In this document: in pieces, positions 18,594 through 26,242 of the stretch | Numbering within the stretch: the stretch's first letter is position 1 | How the letters are laid out: each line of letters opens with the position of its first letter | Assembly (NCBI GenBank): GCA_964557855.1 | Contig: CAZLBP010000003.1 | Location: forward strand, 62,001-126,000 | From: JAJRZL01 sp964557855 | GTDB lineage: Bacteria > Zixibacteria > MSB-5A5 > GN15 > FEB-12 | Length of the DNA stretch: 64,000 bases | Reading direction: 5' to 3' | The notes under the pieces: model-generated | What the model was told of the DNA's origin: nothing | The model's input: only the letters and a program-made list of their open reading frames with translations | Databases searched by the model: none | Made by a program: the position numbers and the translations under genes

Positions 18594-19724
18594 TCACCCC
18601 ATCAACAACATTAAGAAAACGCCCGCCGCGACGGCCGACCCGATCACCCCCGCTACATTCGGCCCCATGGCCGGCATTAGCGGGTTGACGCGGCCGTCGG
18701 TATTGTCGGAAACGAACTGCTGCACTACCCGGGCCGCCATCGGCACTGCCGACACACCCGCCGCCCCAATACACGGGTTGATGCTCTTGTCCTTGGGCAA
18801 AAACAGATTGATAATCTTGGCGAATATGACACCGCCGGCCGTGCTGAATGAAAACGCCACCGCACCTAAAATGAGAATCAAGATCGTCTTATACGTCAGG
18901 AAATGGGCCGCGTCCATCGTAGCCCCCACCGCCAGGCCGAGGAAGATCGTCACGATATCTATCAAGGAACCACCCGCCGTCTTGCGCAGTCGATCGGTCA
19001 CACCACACTCGCGAAGTAGATTCCCGAACATCAACATCCCGATCAATGGCGCGCTCGACGGTATCGCCAGCGAGGCGATTATGCCTGTGATTATCGGAAA
19101 CAGAATAGCCGCTGTCTGCGAGACCGGCTTGGCCTGCGGCATATCGATCGCCCGCTCTTTCTTCGTGGTCAGCATACGCATAATGGGCGGCTGGATAATC
19201 GGGACGAGCGACATGTAGCTGTACGCCGCCACCGCCACCGGGCCAAGCAGATGCGGCGCAAGCTGCGAAGTCAGAAAAATCGAGGTCGGCCCGTCAGCGC
19301 CGCCAATGATTCCGATACATGCCGCTTCCTTGTACGTGAATCCCAGCAAATACGCCGCCCCCAACGCCGCCACGAAGATCCCCAATTGAGCCGAAGCTCC
19401 CAGGAGAAACGTCAACGGTCTTCCTAACAACGGCCGGAAATCCGTCAGAACGCCCACTCCCATAAATATGATGGGCGGCAGAAGTTCCGTCTTGATCCCG
19501 GACTTGTAGATCAGCCCCATGATTCCCTCACCATACGACCCCATCTGCCCCAACGGCAGATTGGCCAGGATAGCGCCGAACCCGATCGGGATCAGTAAGA
19601 GCGGCTCGTACTTCTTGGCGATGGCGAGAAAAATGAGAACGCCCCCGATGGCGAACATGACCCAGTTACCCCAGGTCAGATTGGCGAAGCCGGATTGCCT
19701 GACTAGTTCAAGAAGAGTTTCCAT
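18594..19724 (-). CDS. oadB: Na+-pumping decarboxylase beta subunit
   Basis: 376 residues, almost entirely membrane spans. Signature regions are KYEPLLLIPIGFGAILANLP, FMGVGVLTDFRPLL, CIGIIGGADGPTSIFLTS (the conserved GGADGPT loop with the Asp used in Na+/H+ translocation) and NPCIGAAGVSAVPMAARV. The subunit couples decarboxylation of carboxybiotin to export of two Na+. It starts 12 bases after oadA. Oxaloacetate, methylmalonyl-CoA and glutaconyl-CoA decarboxylases share this subunit; the substrate is set by the alpha subunit. Confidence 0.95.
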   Translation of the reverse strand: METLLELVRQSGFANLTWGNWVMFAIGGVLIFLAIAKKYEPLLLIPIGFGAILANLPLGQMGSYGEGIMGLIYKSGIKTELLPPIIFMGVGVLTDFRPLLGRPLTFLLGASAQLGIFVAALGAAYLLGFTYKEAACIGIIGGADGPTSIFLTSQLAPHLLGPVAVAAYSYMSLVPIIQPPIMRMLTTKKERAIDMPQAKPVSQTAAILFPIITGIIASLAIPSSAPLIGMLMFGNLLRECGVTDRLRKTAGGSLIDIVTIFLGLAVGATMDAAHFLTYKTILILILGAVAFSFSTAGGVIFAKIINLFLPKDKSINPCIGAAGVSAVPMAARVVQQFVSDNTDGRVNPLMPAMGPNVAGVIGSAVAAGVFLMLLMG

Positions 19725-19736
19725 TGGCCCGGCTTT

Positions 19737-21599
19737 CTATGATATGGTCATAATCGGTTTGGAGGAATCTATTTCGTCTCCAATCTCAACGTTGACGGTG
19801 CTCACTTTGCCGTCGATGGGCGACTTGATATCATGCTTCGCCTTCATCGCCTCGATCGCCGCCACCGCCTGTCCCTTGGTTACCGGGTCACCAACTTTGA
19901 CCAATATATCTACCACCTCCACGGAACCGGCAAAGCTGGAATAGACCGGCGTGCCGTTCGAAGAAGCCGGCACTGCCGGTGCGGTCGCCGGGGCAGCCGT
20001 CGCCGCCGCCGTACCGCCGCCCGATGCCGGTTCGACCGTGATCATGAATGTCCTCTTCGAACCGTTCTCCTCCACCACACAGCGGCTCGTCACCGGGCCG
20101 GTGATGCCCGACGAAACTGGTGCCGGTGCTGATGCCCGTACCGCCGCCGCCTCTGGTTTGGGCTCCTCTTTCTTCTTGAGCGGTATATCGATTTTGGGCT
20201 TGCCGGTAAGCAGCCGGATTCCTTCGTTCAACTCCATCTTCTTACCGGGCACCATCGCCGCCAGCACCAGAAAGACGTTCTTGTCGGTGATGGGCAGATC
20301 GCGTTCTTCCAGTGCTTTCCTGGCCGCCTCCTTGTTCTTTGGCGCCGCCTCCAGCGGATCACCCTCGAATACCGGCAGCTTCAGTTGTTCCGACGCAACC
20401 TTCACGACCTCCGGATCCGGCGGCAGCGGGGTCTTGCCGAAATAACCCAGCACCGCCTTGCCGTACCCGGCGTCAATTGTCTTCCAGCGTCCGTACAGCA
20501 CGTTATTGAACGCCTGCAGCCAGTACTGCTGACTGCCCGGTGTCACGCTCGTCCAGGCGCCGCCCGCCTCGACCACGACCGGGAATTCCGCCAGAACATC
20601 GCTATACTTATCTATAATACCGGCCTTGACCATCATATGCACGTTGGGACCAATCGCCCCGCCCGGCATCGGGAAACCCAACACCCGCGCATCGGCCGTC
20701 GTCGTCGTCGGATTGAAGTTATAGTCCTTCATCAACTCATTGAGCATCCCCTCGATTTCACCCATCTTGGTCGGGTCAATATCCAGAGTATACCCGGTAC
20801 CCTTCAGCGCATGCGCCATGGAACGGACATCCGGCTGCACCGTACCGCTGGCCATCGGCCGCACCGACAGGTCGATTCCGTCCACGCCTCCGGCTATACC
20901 CGCCATATAGCAAGAAACCGCTGTACTGGCCGTATCATGGGTATGCTGCCACAGGATCATCTCGGCCGGCATAATCTTCTTGAGTCCTACCGCCGTATCA
21001 TAAATCGTCTTGGGATCGGTTGTGCCGCTGGCATCCTTGAGACAAATACTATCAATTTTGATCCCGCTACTTAGTAGTCGCTTCCCGATATCGATATAGA
21101 ACTCCGCCGTATGCACCTTGTCCGATTTGAACGGCAACCCCATCAGGGCAATGCACACCTGGTGATGCATCCCGGCATCCACGATCGGTTTGCCGGTTTT
21201 GACCAGATTCTCCACATCATTCATGTAATCGAAATTGCGATCCCAGGTCGTACCGTATTCTTTCATCAGTTGCGCCTGAAGTTCCAGCCCTTCCATCGAT
21301 TGCGTGGTCAGAGTGACCCCCGATACGGAACGAGTCAGAATCTGCAAGTCGGCCTCGGGACCGACAGCCTCACGGATCGCTTTCATGTCCTCGAACGGGT
21401 CTTCGCCCAAATAGAAGTAGGGCGCCTGATATCTGGCGCCGCCGCCAAACTCAAAATGCCGAATGCCCAGTTCCGCCGAACGTTTCATAGCCGGCAAAAA
21501 GTCATTCAGACGAACCTTCCCCCCAAACGAACTCTGCAGCCCGTCTCTAAATGGGGTGAACATCACCCTGATCTCTTTGGGGTTCTTCGCGATTATCAT
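19737..21599 (-). CDS. oadA: Oxaloacetate decarboxylase-type alpha subunit with biotin carrier domain
   Basis: 620 residues. Residues 1-300 form the HMGL-like carboxyltransferase TIM barrel (MFTPFRDGLQSSFGGKVR, LKDASGTTDP, HTHDTASTAVSCYMAG, DLSVRPMASGTVQPD); 300-460 is the PycB/OadA conserved region; an Ala/Pro linker leads to the biotinyl domain with the AIEAMKAKH lysine (about 590). It transfers CO2 from the substrate, probably oxaloacetate, to biotin. The opening motif is FRDG rather than the usual DAHQS-type, so substrate choice could differ. GAGGAG precedes the ATG and the gene overlaps oadG by four bases (ATGA). Confidence 0.93.
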   Translation of the reverse strand: MIIAKNPKEIRVMFTPFRDGLQSSFGGKVRLNDFLPAMKRSAELGIRHFEFGGGARYQAPYFYLGEDPFEDMKAIREAVGPEADLQILTRSVSGVTLTTQSMEGLELQAQLMKEYGTTWDRNFDYMNDVENLVKTGKPIVDAGMHHQVCIALMGLPFKSDKVHTAEFYIDIGKRLLSSGIKIDSICLKDASGTTDPKTIYDTAVGLKKIMPAEMILWQHTHDTASTAVSCYMAGIAGGVDGIDLSVRPMASGTVQPDVRSMAHALKGTGYTLDIDPTKMGEIEGMLNELMKDYNFNPTTTTADARVLGFPMPGGAIGPNVHMMVKAGIIDKYSDVLAEFPVVVEAGGAWTSVTPGSQQYWLQAFNNVLYGRWKTIDAGYGKAVLGYFGKTPLPPDPEVVKVASEQLKLPVFEGDPLEAAPKNKEAARKALEERDLPITDKNVFLVLAAMVPGKKMELNEGIRLLTGKPKIDIPLKKKEEPKPEAAAVRASAPAPVSSGITGPVTSRCVVEENGSKRTFMITVEPASGGGTAAATAAPATAPAVPASSNGTPVYSSFAGSVEVVDILVKVGDPVTKGQAVAAIEAMKAKHDIKSPIDGKVSTVNVEIGDEIDSSKPIMTIS

Positions 21600-21808
21600 T
21601 TTATCTCCTCAATCTTTGTGATATTTGTTCCGGGATAGACGCTGGAAACGACCGAAGCTACGGCAGCCAGGACGGCGCTGTCAGTCGTACGGGCCTTCTC
21701 TGGGAATATACCGGTAATTAGCCTCATGACGACCGCCAACAACGTCAGCAGTACGAATACCATCACGAACGCCGCGATACAAACCATCAGCAGTTCAGCC
21801 GATTCCAT
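21596..21808 (-). CDS. oadG: Na+-pumping decarboxylase gamma subunit-like small membrane protein
   Basis: 70 residues: one N-terminal membrane span (LLMVCIAAFVMVFVLLTLLAVVMRLI) followed by a short polar tail. Size, topology and position directly before oadA match OadG, which assembles the decarboxylase complex at the membrane. AGGAG precedes the ATG and the stop overlaps the oadA start. The sequence alone is too short for certainty. Confidence 0.8.
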   Translation of the reverse strand: MESAELLMVCIAAFVMVFVLLTLLAVVMRLITGIFPEKARTTDSAVLAAVASVVSSVYPGTNITKIEEIK

Positions 21809-21911
21809 GCGATATTCTCCTGTCGGGTTGATTCACGTATAGGCACCCTTCCGGGCACTGCTTCATAACCAAGATTTGGCGTACCATAAACCTCATCCAC
21901 ATGTAGCCGGT

Positions 21912-21940
21912 AATATATAGGTTTCTAGGTAGAGTATCAA
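21912..21940 (-). promoter_or_regulatory. Sigma-70-type promoter of oadGAB
   Basis: Minus strand -35 TTGATA (21940-21935), 17-base spacer, -10 TATATT (21917-21912). Both match five of six consensus bases with ideal spacing. The predicted start near 21905 gives a leader of about 97 bases. Confidence 0.7.
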
Positions 21941-22068
21941 GGGGTTATCGGTTTTCCTCCCCGAAATCTTGCGGCTGGGGCGCCAAGCCTGAACGCATCA
22001 GGCCTCTGCAACGCGGTTCGTCTCATCGGTCCCCACTTCCCTGATGCCGGTAATAAAACTCGTAAGGA

Positions 22069-22113
22069 GTCATTGCGAGGAGTCCGTCTCATCTGACGAC
22101 GAAGCAATCTCAG
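22069..22113. repeat. GTCATTGCGAGGAG...GACGAAGCAATC-type dispersed repeat
   Basis: GTCATTGCGAGGAG is followed 18 bases later by CGAAGCAATCTC; ATTGC (22072-22076) pairs with GCAAT (22104-22108). From memory, repeats of this form are scattered between genes in many environmental bacterial genomes. Only one copy is in this window. Confidence 0.5.
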
Positions 22114-22189
22114 CGTAATGCCCCCCTCGTTCCCAAATCAAGCCCGCTCCACGCTCCACATTCAATGTAGGAACGTGTCAACAACTATT

Positions 22190-24433
22190 CTACTTCTGCG
22201 ATTCCACCACCGCAATGGCCGCCATATCGACAATCTCGTTCACATCAAGCGTCCGATGCAGCACATGGACCGGCTTAGACAATCCCATCAAAATCGGTCC
22301 GATCGCATCCAGGCCACCTATCCGCTGAGCCAGCTTGTAGGCGATGTTACCGGAATTCAAATCCGGAAATATCAACACATTAGCCTGCGTCTGCAGCCGC
22401 GAAAACGGGAAATGTTTCTTAATGAACTCCGGCATCAGCGCCGTATCGGCCTGCATCTCGCCATCGACAATCAAATCCGGCTCCCGGTCCTTAAGTATGG
22501 CGGTAGCCCGAGCCACTTTGTTTGACTCCGGATACCGCGCCGAACCGAAGTTGGAGAACGAGAGCATTGCTATCCTCGGCTCCATATTGAAACGTCGAGC
22601 GACTCGCGCGGCGCACTGTGCTATCTCAGCCAGCTCTTCCGCGTTGGGGTTGATGTTCACGGTTGTATCCGCGAAGATGAACGCCTTGTCACGCTGTATC
22701 ATGACGAACATCCCGGAAACACGGCTGATACCGTCCGCCAGACCGATTATCTCCAGAGCTGGACGGATTGTCGATGGATAGTCGGACAGGACACCCGACA
22801 GCACGGCATCGCAATCGCCCATCTCCAGCATCATGAGTCCGAAATACGTCCGATCCCGCATCAGCCAGACCGCCTTGTCTCCGGTCATCCCTTTCCGCCG
22901 GCGTCTCTCGTAGTAAGCCTGAGCGTATGTCTGCCGGTGTTGAGAGTACACCGGATCAACGATCTCAATGTCGGTCAAGTCGATTTCGTGTTCCTGCGCC
23001 ACTTTCTTGACATCGTCCTCATGGCCCAAAACGGTCGGCCGGGCAATGCCGTCATCTTGTATTATGCGCGCCGCACGCAAAATGCGACTCGAATGGCCCT
23101 CCGGGAATACAACCCGCTTCGGGTTGCGCCGGGCTTTTTCGGTAACCACCATCATGATCCGGCGGCCGTGACCGATCCGCTCAGCCAGTTCCGTCTTGTA
23201 TTTCTCAATATCCACGGGATGCTGCGCCACGCCGGTGTCCATGGCCGCCTGTGCCACTGCGGCGGATTCCCAGATGAGCACTCGATGATCGAACGGTTTG
23301 GGTATCAAGTACTCCTTGCCGAACTTGAAGTAGTCCACCCCGTACGCCTTGGCGACCGATTCCGGCACATCCTGTTTGGCCAGGTTGGCCAGTGACTTCA
23401 CCGCCGCTATTTTCATCTCTTCGTTTATCGAAGTCGCCGCCACGTCCAGCGCTCCCCGGAATATGAACGGAAACCCCAGCACGTTATTGACCTGGTTCGG
23501 GTAATCACTGCGGCCGGTCGCCATGATCACGTCTTTGCGCGCATCAACCGCGTCCGGATACGTTATCTCCGGGTCCGGATTGGCCATCGCCAGAATGATC
23601 GGATCGGCGGCCATGCTCTTCACCATCGCTTTCGTCACCAGGTCCCTGACCGACACGCCAACGAAGACATCCGCATCCTTCATCGCGTCTTCCAGACTAT
23701 GACAGTCAGTCTTTCTGACGAATTCGGCCTTGTACTTATTGAACGTGTCGCCCCGGCCATCGTACATCACCCCCTTGGAATCAACCATCAGCACGTTCTC
23801 GTGCTTCACACCCAGAGCACAGTACAGCTTGGCGCAGGCAATCCCGGCCGCCCCGGCCCCCGAAAACACGACCCTGATTCCTCCGATGTCCTTCCTGACG
23901 ACTTCCAGCGCATTGAGAAGAGCCGCCGCCGAGATAATAGCCGTGCCGTGCTGGTCATCATGGAACACCGGTATCTGCATAGTCTTCTTGAGTGTCTCCT
24001 CGATATAGAAACACTCCGGCCCTTTGATATCTTCCAGATTGATGCCGCCAAAGGTCGGCTCCAGAAGCTGACACACCTTAATCACCTCATCCGGGTCTTC
24101 GGTATTCAGCTCTATGTCGAACACATCCACATCCGCGAATCGTTTGAACAAGACCCCCTTACCTTCCATCACCGGCTTCCCGGCGGCCGCGCCGATATTT
24201 CCCAGCCCCAAAACGGCCGTGCCGTTGGACACCACGGCTACCAGATTACCTTTGGCCGTGTACTTGTAGACATCCGCCGGATTCTCATGAATCGCCAAAC
24301 AGGGTTCCGCCACACCGGGCGTGTACGCCAGCGACAGATCCAGCTGCGTCCGACACGGCTTGGTCGGATTGACTTCTATCTTGCCTCTTCTCCCTTTACT
24401 GTGATAGTCCAGGGCTTGCTGCTTCGTAATCAT
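22190..24433 (-). CDS. maeB: NADP-dependent malic enzyme with C-terminal phosphotransacetylase-like domain
   Basis: 747 residues, the MaeB two-domain form. Residues 1-430 are malic enzyme (LDLSLAYTPGVAEPCL, NGTAVLGLGNIGA, FHDDQHGTA for metal binding, FSGAGAAGIA nucleotide fold); 440-747 is a phosphate-acetyltransferase-like domain (FPEGHSSRILRAA, ADTTVNINPNAEELA, MLSFSNFGSA), which is usually regulatory. It decarboxylates malate to pyruvate with NADP+. AGGAAG precedes the ATG. Its position beside a Na+-pumping oxaloacetate decarboxylase suggests a C4/C3 node, but it has its own leader. Confidence 0.96.
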   Translation of the reverse strand: MITKQQALDYHSKGRRGKIEVNPTKPCRTQLDLSLAYTPGVAEPCLAIHENPADVYKYTAKGNLVAVVSNGTAVLGLGNIGAAAGKPVMEGKGVLFKRFADVDVFDIELNTEDPDEVIKVCQLLEPTFGGINLEDIKGPECFYIEETLKKTMQIPVFHDDQHGTAIISAAALLNALEVVRKDIGGIRVVFSGAGAAGIACAKLYCALGVKHENVLMVDSKGVMYDGRGDTFNKYKAEFVRKTDCHSLEDAMKDADVFVGVSVRDLVTKAMVKSMAADPIILAMANPDPEITYPDAVDARKDVIMATGRSDYPNQVNNVLGFPFIFRGALDVAATSINEEMKIAAVKSLANLAKQDVPESVAKAYGVDYFKFGKEYLIPKPFDHRVLIWESAAVAQAAMDTGVAQHPVDIEKYKTELAERIGHGRRIMMVVTEKARRNPKRVVFPEGHSSRILRAARIIQDDGIARPTVLGHEDDVKKVAQEHEIDLTDIEIVDPVYSQHRQTYAQAYYERRRRKGMTGDKAVWLMRDRTYFGLMMLEMGDCDAVLSGVLSDYPSTIRPALEIIGLADGISRVSGMFVMIQRDKAFIFADTTVNINPNAEELAEIAQCAARVARRFNMEPRIAMLSFSNFGSARYPESNKVARATAILKDREPDLIVDGEMQADTALMPEFIKKHFPFSRLQTQANVLIFPDLNSGNIAYKLAQRIGGLDAIGPILMGLSKPVHVLHRTLDVNEIVDMAAIAVVESQK

Positions 24434-24637
24434 GGCTCACTTCTTCCTTTTTAAGCCGCCAATTGGTATCGCTATTGCAGCGCGAATATAGGGGGATTGT
24501 GTGCCAAGTCAAGATTAATCGGAAACAGCAAGAAGACCGTCATGCGCTGACGGTGCTTTTCAGACGAACAATCCGGCCGAAGTGCCCCTCCTGCACTTGT
24601 ATTGCAATCAAGAGAAAAGACCAGCGTTCCATGCTCG

Positions 24638-24665
24638 GTCACGCTGAGCCGAGCCGAAGCGTGAC
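24638..24665. repeat. GTCACGCT...AGCGTGAC inverted repeat
   Basis: GTCACGCT (24638-24645) and AGCGTGAC (24658-24665) are perfect inverted arms around GAGCCGAGCCGA. It resembles the widespread 'GCTGAGC...TCGAAGCGT' intergenic repeat type (from memory), so it is more likely a dispersed element than an operator. Confidence 0.45.
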
Positions 24666-24696
24666 GCCGTGAGTACGGGTATCTGAAATGGGAAAT

Positions 24697-24724
24697 GGGG
24701 CGTGATCCGCTTGTATCACGCCCC
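24697..24724 (-). terminator. Ten-base-pair hairpin after the IscU-like gene
   Basis: GGGGCGTGAT / ATCACGCCCC, perfect, eight-base loop, 84 bases after the IscU-like stop. On the minus strand it is followed by ATTTCCCATTT, a poor T tract, so termination strength is uncertain. Confidence 0.5.
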
Positions 24725-24807
24725 GGGGAATACAGAGGCAAACTGCACACGAAATCGCGGCAAGCCGCTAATCAGGATCAAGTAATCAGCGACAGCCCTG
24801 ACAACAC

Positions 24808-25254
24808 CTATACCGTAAATGTCTTCATGCTACCTTCACCCTTACTCCCGCAACACTTATTACAAGCCTTGATCTCATCCACAACCGCCTCCACTTGAAC
24901 GTGAAGCGTCGCTTTCGTCCCCTCAGCATCACCCTCGACCGACTCCAGCGTGCAGAAATCTCCCACCCGTCCTGGCTGTTGTCCCAGCAACACCGCCAGA
25001 CCGGCCTGGACAACCATGAAGTGCTTGATAGCGAGAAACTCTTTGATATCGCTCCTCGTCTTCAACAAACCCTGGAAGTCATTGAGCGACGTGGCTAATA
25101 CTTCTGCCACGGGCCTGCCTATCAGCCACTTGCCTATCAACTGGTCCTCGCCCACCGCCCCCCCGCAGGTGCGCTTATGCAGGGAATAGTCTTTTACGCG
25201 CTCGTCATGATCGATTAGAATCTCCAGTGTATCTGTAATGTCTTTGCACGGCAT
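24808..25254 (-). CDS. IscU/NifU N-terminal-like protein with C-terminal CxxCC
   Basis: 148 residues. The stretch HKRTCGGAVGEDQLIGKWLIGRPVAEVLA, broken here by variable residues, parallels the IscU region around its first cysteine (GCGAA followed by a helix and 'GKTLDEAL'). A later 'FLAIKHFMVVQAGLAVLLG' helix and cysteines in GDFCTLES and ACNKCCGSKG could ligate metal. IscU-type scaffolds assemble Fe-S clusters, but the usual second and third cysteines are not in place, so it may be a divergent scaffold or a metal-binding relative. GAGGA precedes the ATG. It follows the rhomboid gene and its terminator. Confidence 0.45.
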   Translation of the reverse strand: MPCKDITDTLEILIDHDERVKDYSLHKRTCGGAVGEDQLIGKWLIGRPVAEVLATSLNDFQGLLKTRSDIKEFLAIKHFMVVQAGLAVLLGQQPGRVGDFCTLESVEGDAEGTKATLHVQVEAVVDEIKACNKCCGSKGEGSMKTFTV

Positions 25255-25404
25255 ATCAACGTGTCCTCACAATTTCAAACGACTCCGATGTCGACATCTG
25301 CACGTATTATACGGAAGAGGAACGGAATCTGTTGTTTCAAGTTCCGCCAAGTCTGGCGCTGCCGAAGGGCGGTGTGACCGAACGCTCGCCCATACCTTAT
25401 GGGA

Positions 25405-25424
25405 GGCAGACGCCCACATCTGCC
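25405..25424. repeat. Dispersed palindrome family A, copy 2
   Basis: GGCAGACGCCCACATCTGCC, one of the family first seen at 13928, lying between the IscU-like and rhomboid genes and just beyond the rhomboid terminator. Confidence 0.7.
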
Positions 25425-25437
25425 AGGCACAAAAACT

Positions 25438-25482
25438 TCACCCCCGTCCCCTCTCCTTCGCAAGCTAAGGGGACGGGGGTGA
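25438..25482 (-). terminator. Long perfect stem, terminator of the rhomboid gene
   Basis: A perfect 15-base inverted repeat (TCACCCCCGTCCCCT at 25438-25452; AGGGGACGGGGGTGA at 25468-25482), 15-base loop, starting 10 bases after the rhomboid stop and followed on the minus strand by AGTTTTTGTG. It also belongs to a repeat type seen again at 52621. Confidence 0.75.
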
Positions 25483-25492
25483 GGTAGACTAC

Positions 25493-26209
25493 TTACCACT
25501 GCACCCGATAAACCCGCTGACCATCACCGGGCGAACCAGTGTGTCTCCCACCTCGCGTGAACAGCTTCAGCAATCCCCACCCGAACGCGAAACCACCGAC
25601 ATGAGCCAGCCAGGCCACGCCGCCGCCAGTACTGGAGCCGATGACCGACATCAGCAACTGATACACGAACCAGAATCCCAGCACTGCCTTGGCCGGCAGC
25701 ACCAAGAATTGTATGAAGAAGAAGATTACCAGAACGGTTATCCGTGCCCTCGGATGGAGTACCATATAAGCCCCCATCACACCCGCTATCGCTCCCGATG
25801 CACCCACCAGCGGGATTTGAGAACCCGGACCGAACAACGTATACAGGCCGATTGCCGCCAGACCGGAAATCAGGTAGAACAGCAAGAACTTCACCGGCCC
25901 GAAGTAATCTTCAATGTTGTTACCGTAGATCCACAGAAACAGCATATTCCCGATCAGATGCATCCACCCGCCGTGCATGAACATCGATGAAAACGCCGTC
26001 AGGTAGACGGAAGCCGGATATTGCGGAGTCAACTCCGCCCCGTGTACCAGCTCATAGGGAATGTACCCATACTGGATTGTAAAGAGTTGGAATCCCTTCA
26101 TTCCCAGGGTCTGGGAATAGAGGAAAATCAGACTGTTGACAACGATGAGTGTTACCGTCAAATATGGCTTGCGTACTGTCGGTGTGTCATCGCGAATCGG
26201 CAGAAACAA
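25493..26209 (-). CDS. Rhomboid-family intramembrane serine protease
   Basis: 238 residues, six predicted spans. Catalytic features: HLIGNMLFLWIYG (oxyanion His/Asn), GASGAIAGVMGAY (nucleophile Ser, about 135) and AHVGGFAFGWG (catalytic His, about 210). It cleaves membrane proteins within or next to the bilayer; the substrate is unknown. The start codon is TTG at 26209, chosen because AGAGG lies seven bases upstream and MFLPIRDD matches the family's opening 'PLRDDNPT'. It starts 33 bases after the M23 peptidase and is probably cotranscribed with it. Confidence 0.93.
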   Translation of the reverse strand: MFLPIRDDTPTVRKPYLTVTLIVVNSLIFLYSQTLGMKGFQLFTIQYGYIPYELVHGAELTPQYPASVYLTAFSSMFMHGGWMHLIGNMLFLWIYGNNIEDYFGPVKFLLFYLISGLAAIGLYTLFGPGSQIPLVGASGAIAGVMGAYMVLHPRARITVLVIFFFIQFLVLPAKAVLGFWFVYQLLMSVIGSSTGGGVAWLAHVGGFAFGWGLLKLFTRGGRHTGSPGDGQRVYRVQW

Positions 26210-26242
26210 AAGATACCTCTGTATACGTCGGGATTGTCTTCT

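Larger units (their letters stand above)
21809..22189. other. Intergenic region holding the oad promoter and a dispersed repeat
   Basis: 381 bases between the oad operon start and the maeB stop, both on the minus strand. The oad promoter and an ATTGC...GCAAT repeat are listed separately. I see no gene and no terminator with a T tract after maeB. Confidence 0.6.
24434..24807. other. Intergenic region with two strong hairpins
   Basis: 374 bases between maeB and the IscU-like gene. It contains an eight-base inverted repeat and a ten-base-pair hairpin, listed separately. No coding sequence is supported. Confidence 0.6.

Noticed and set aside
22069..22113. CRISPR-like repeat
   Set aside because: Only single or paired copies with no regular spacers; the dispersed palindromes elsewhere also lack array spacing.
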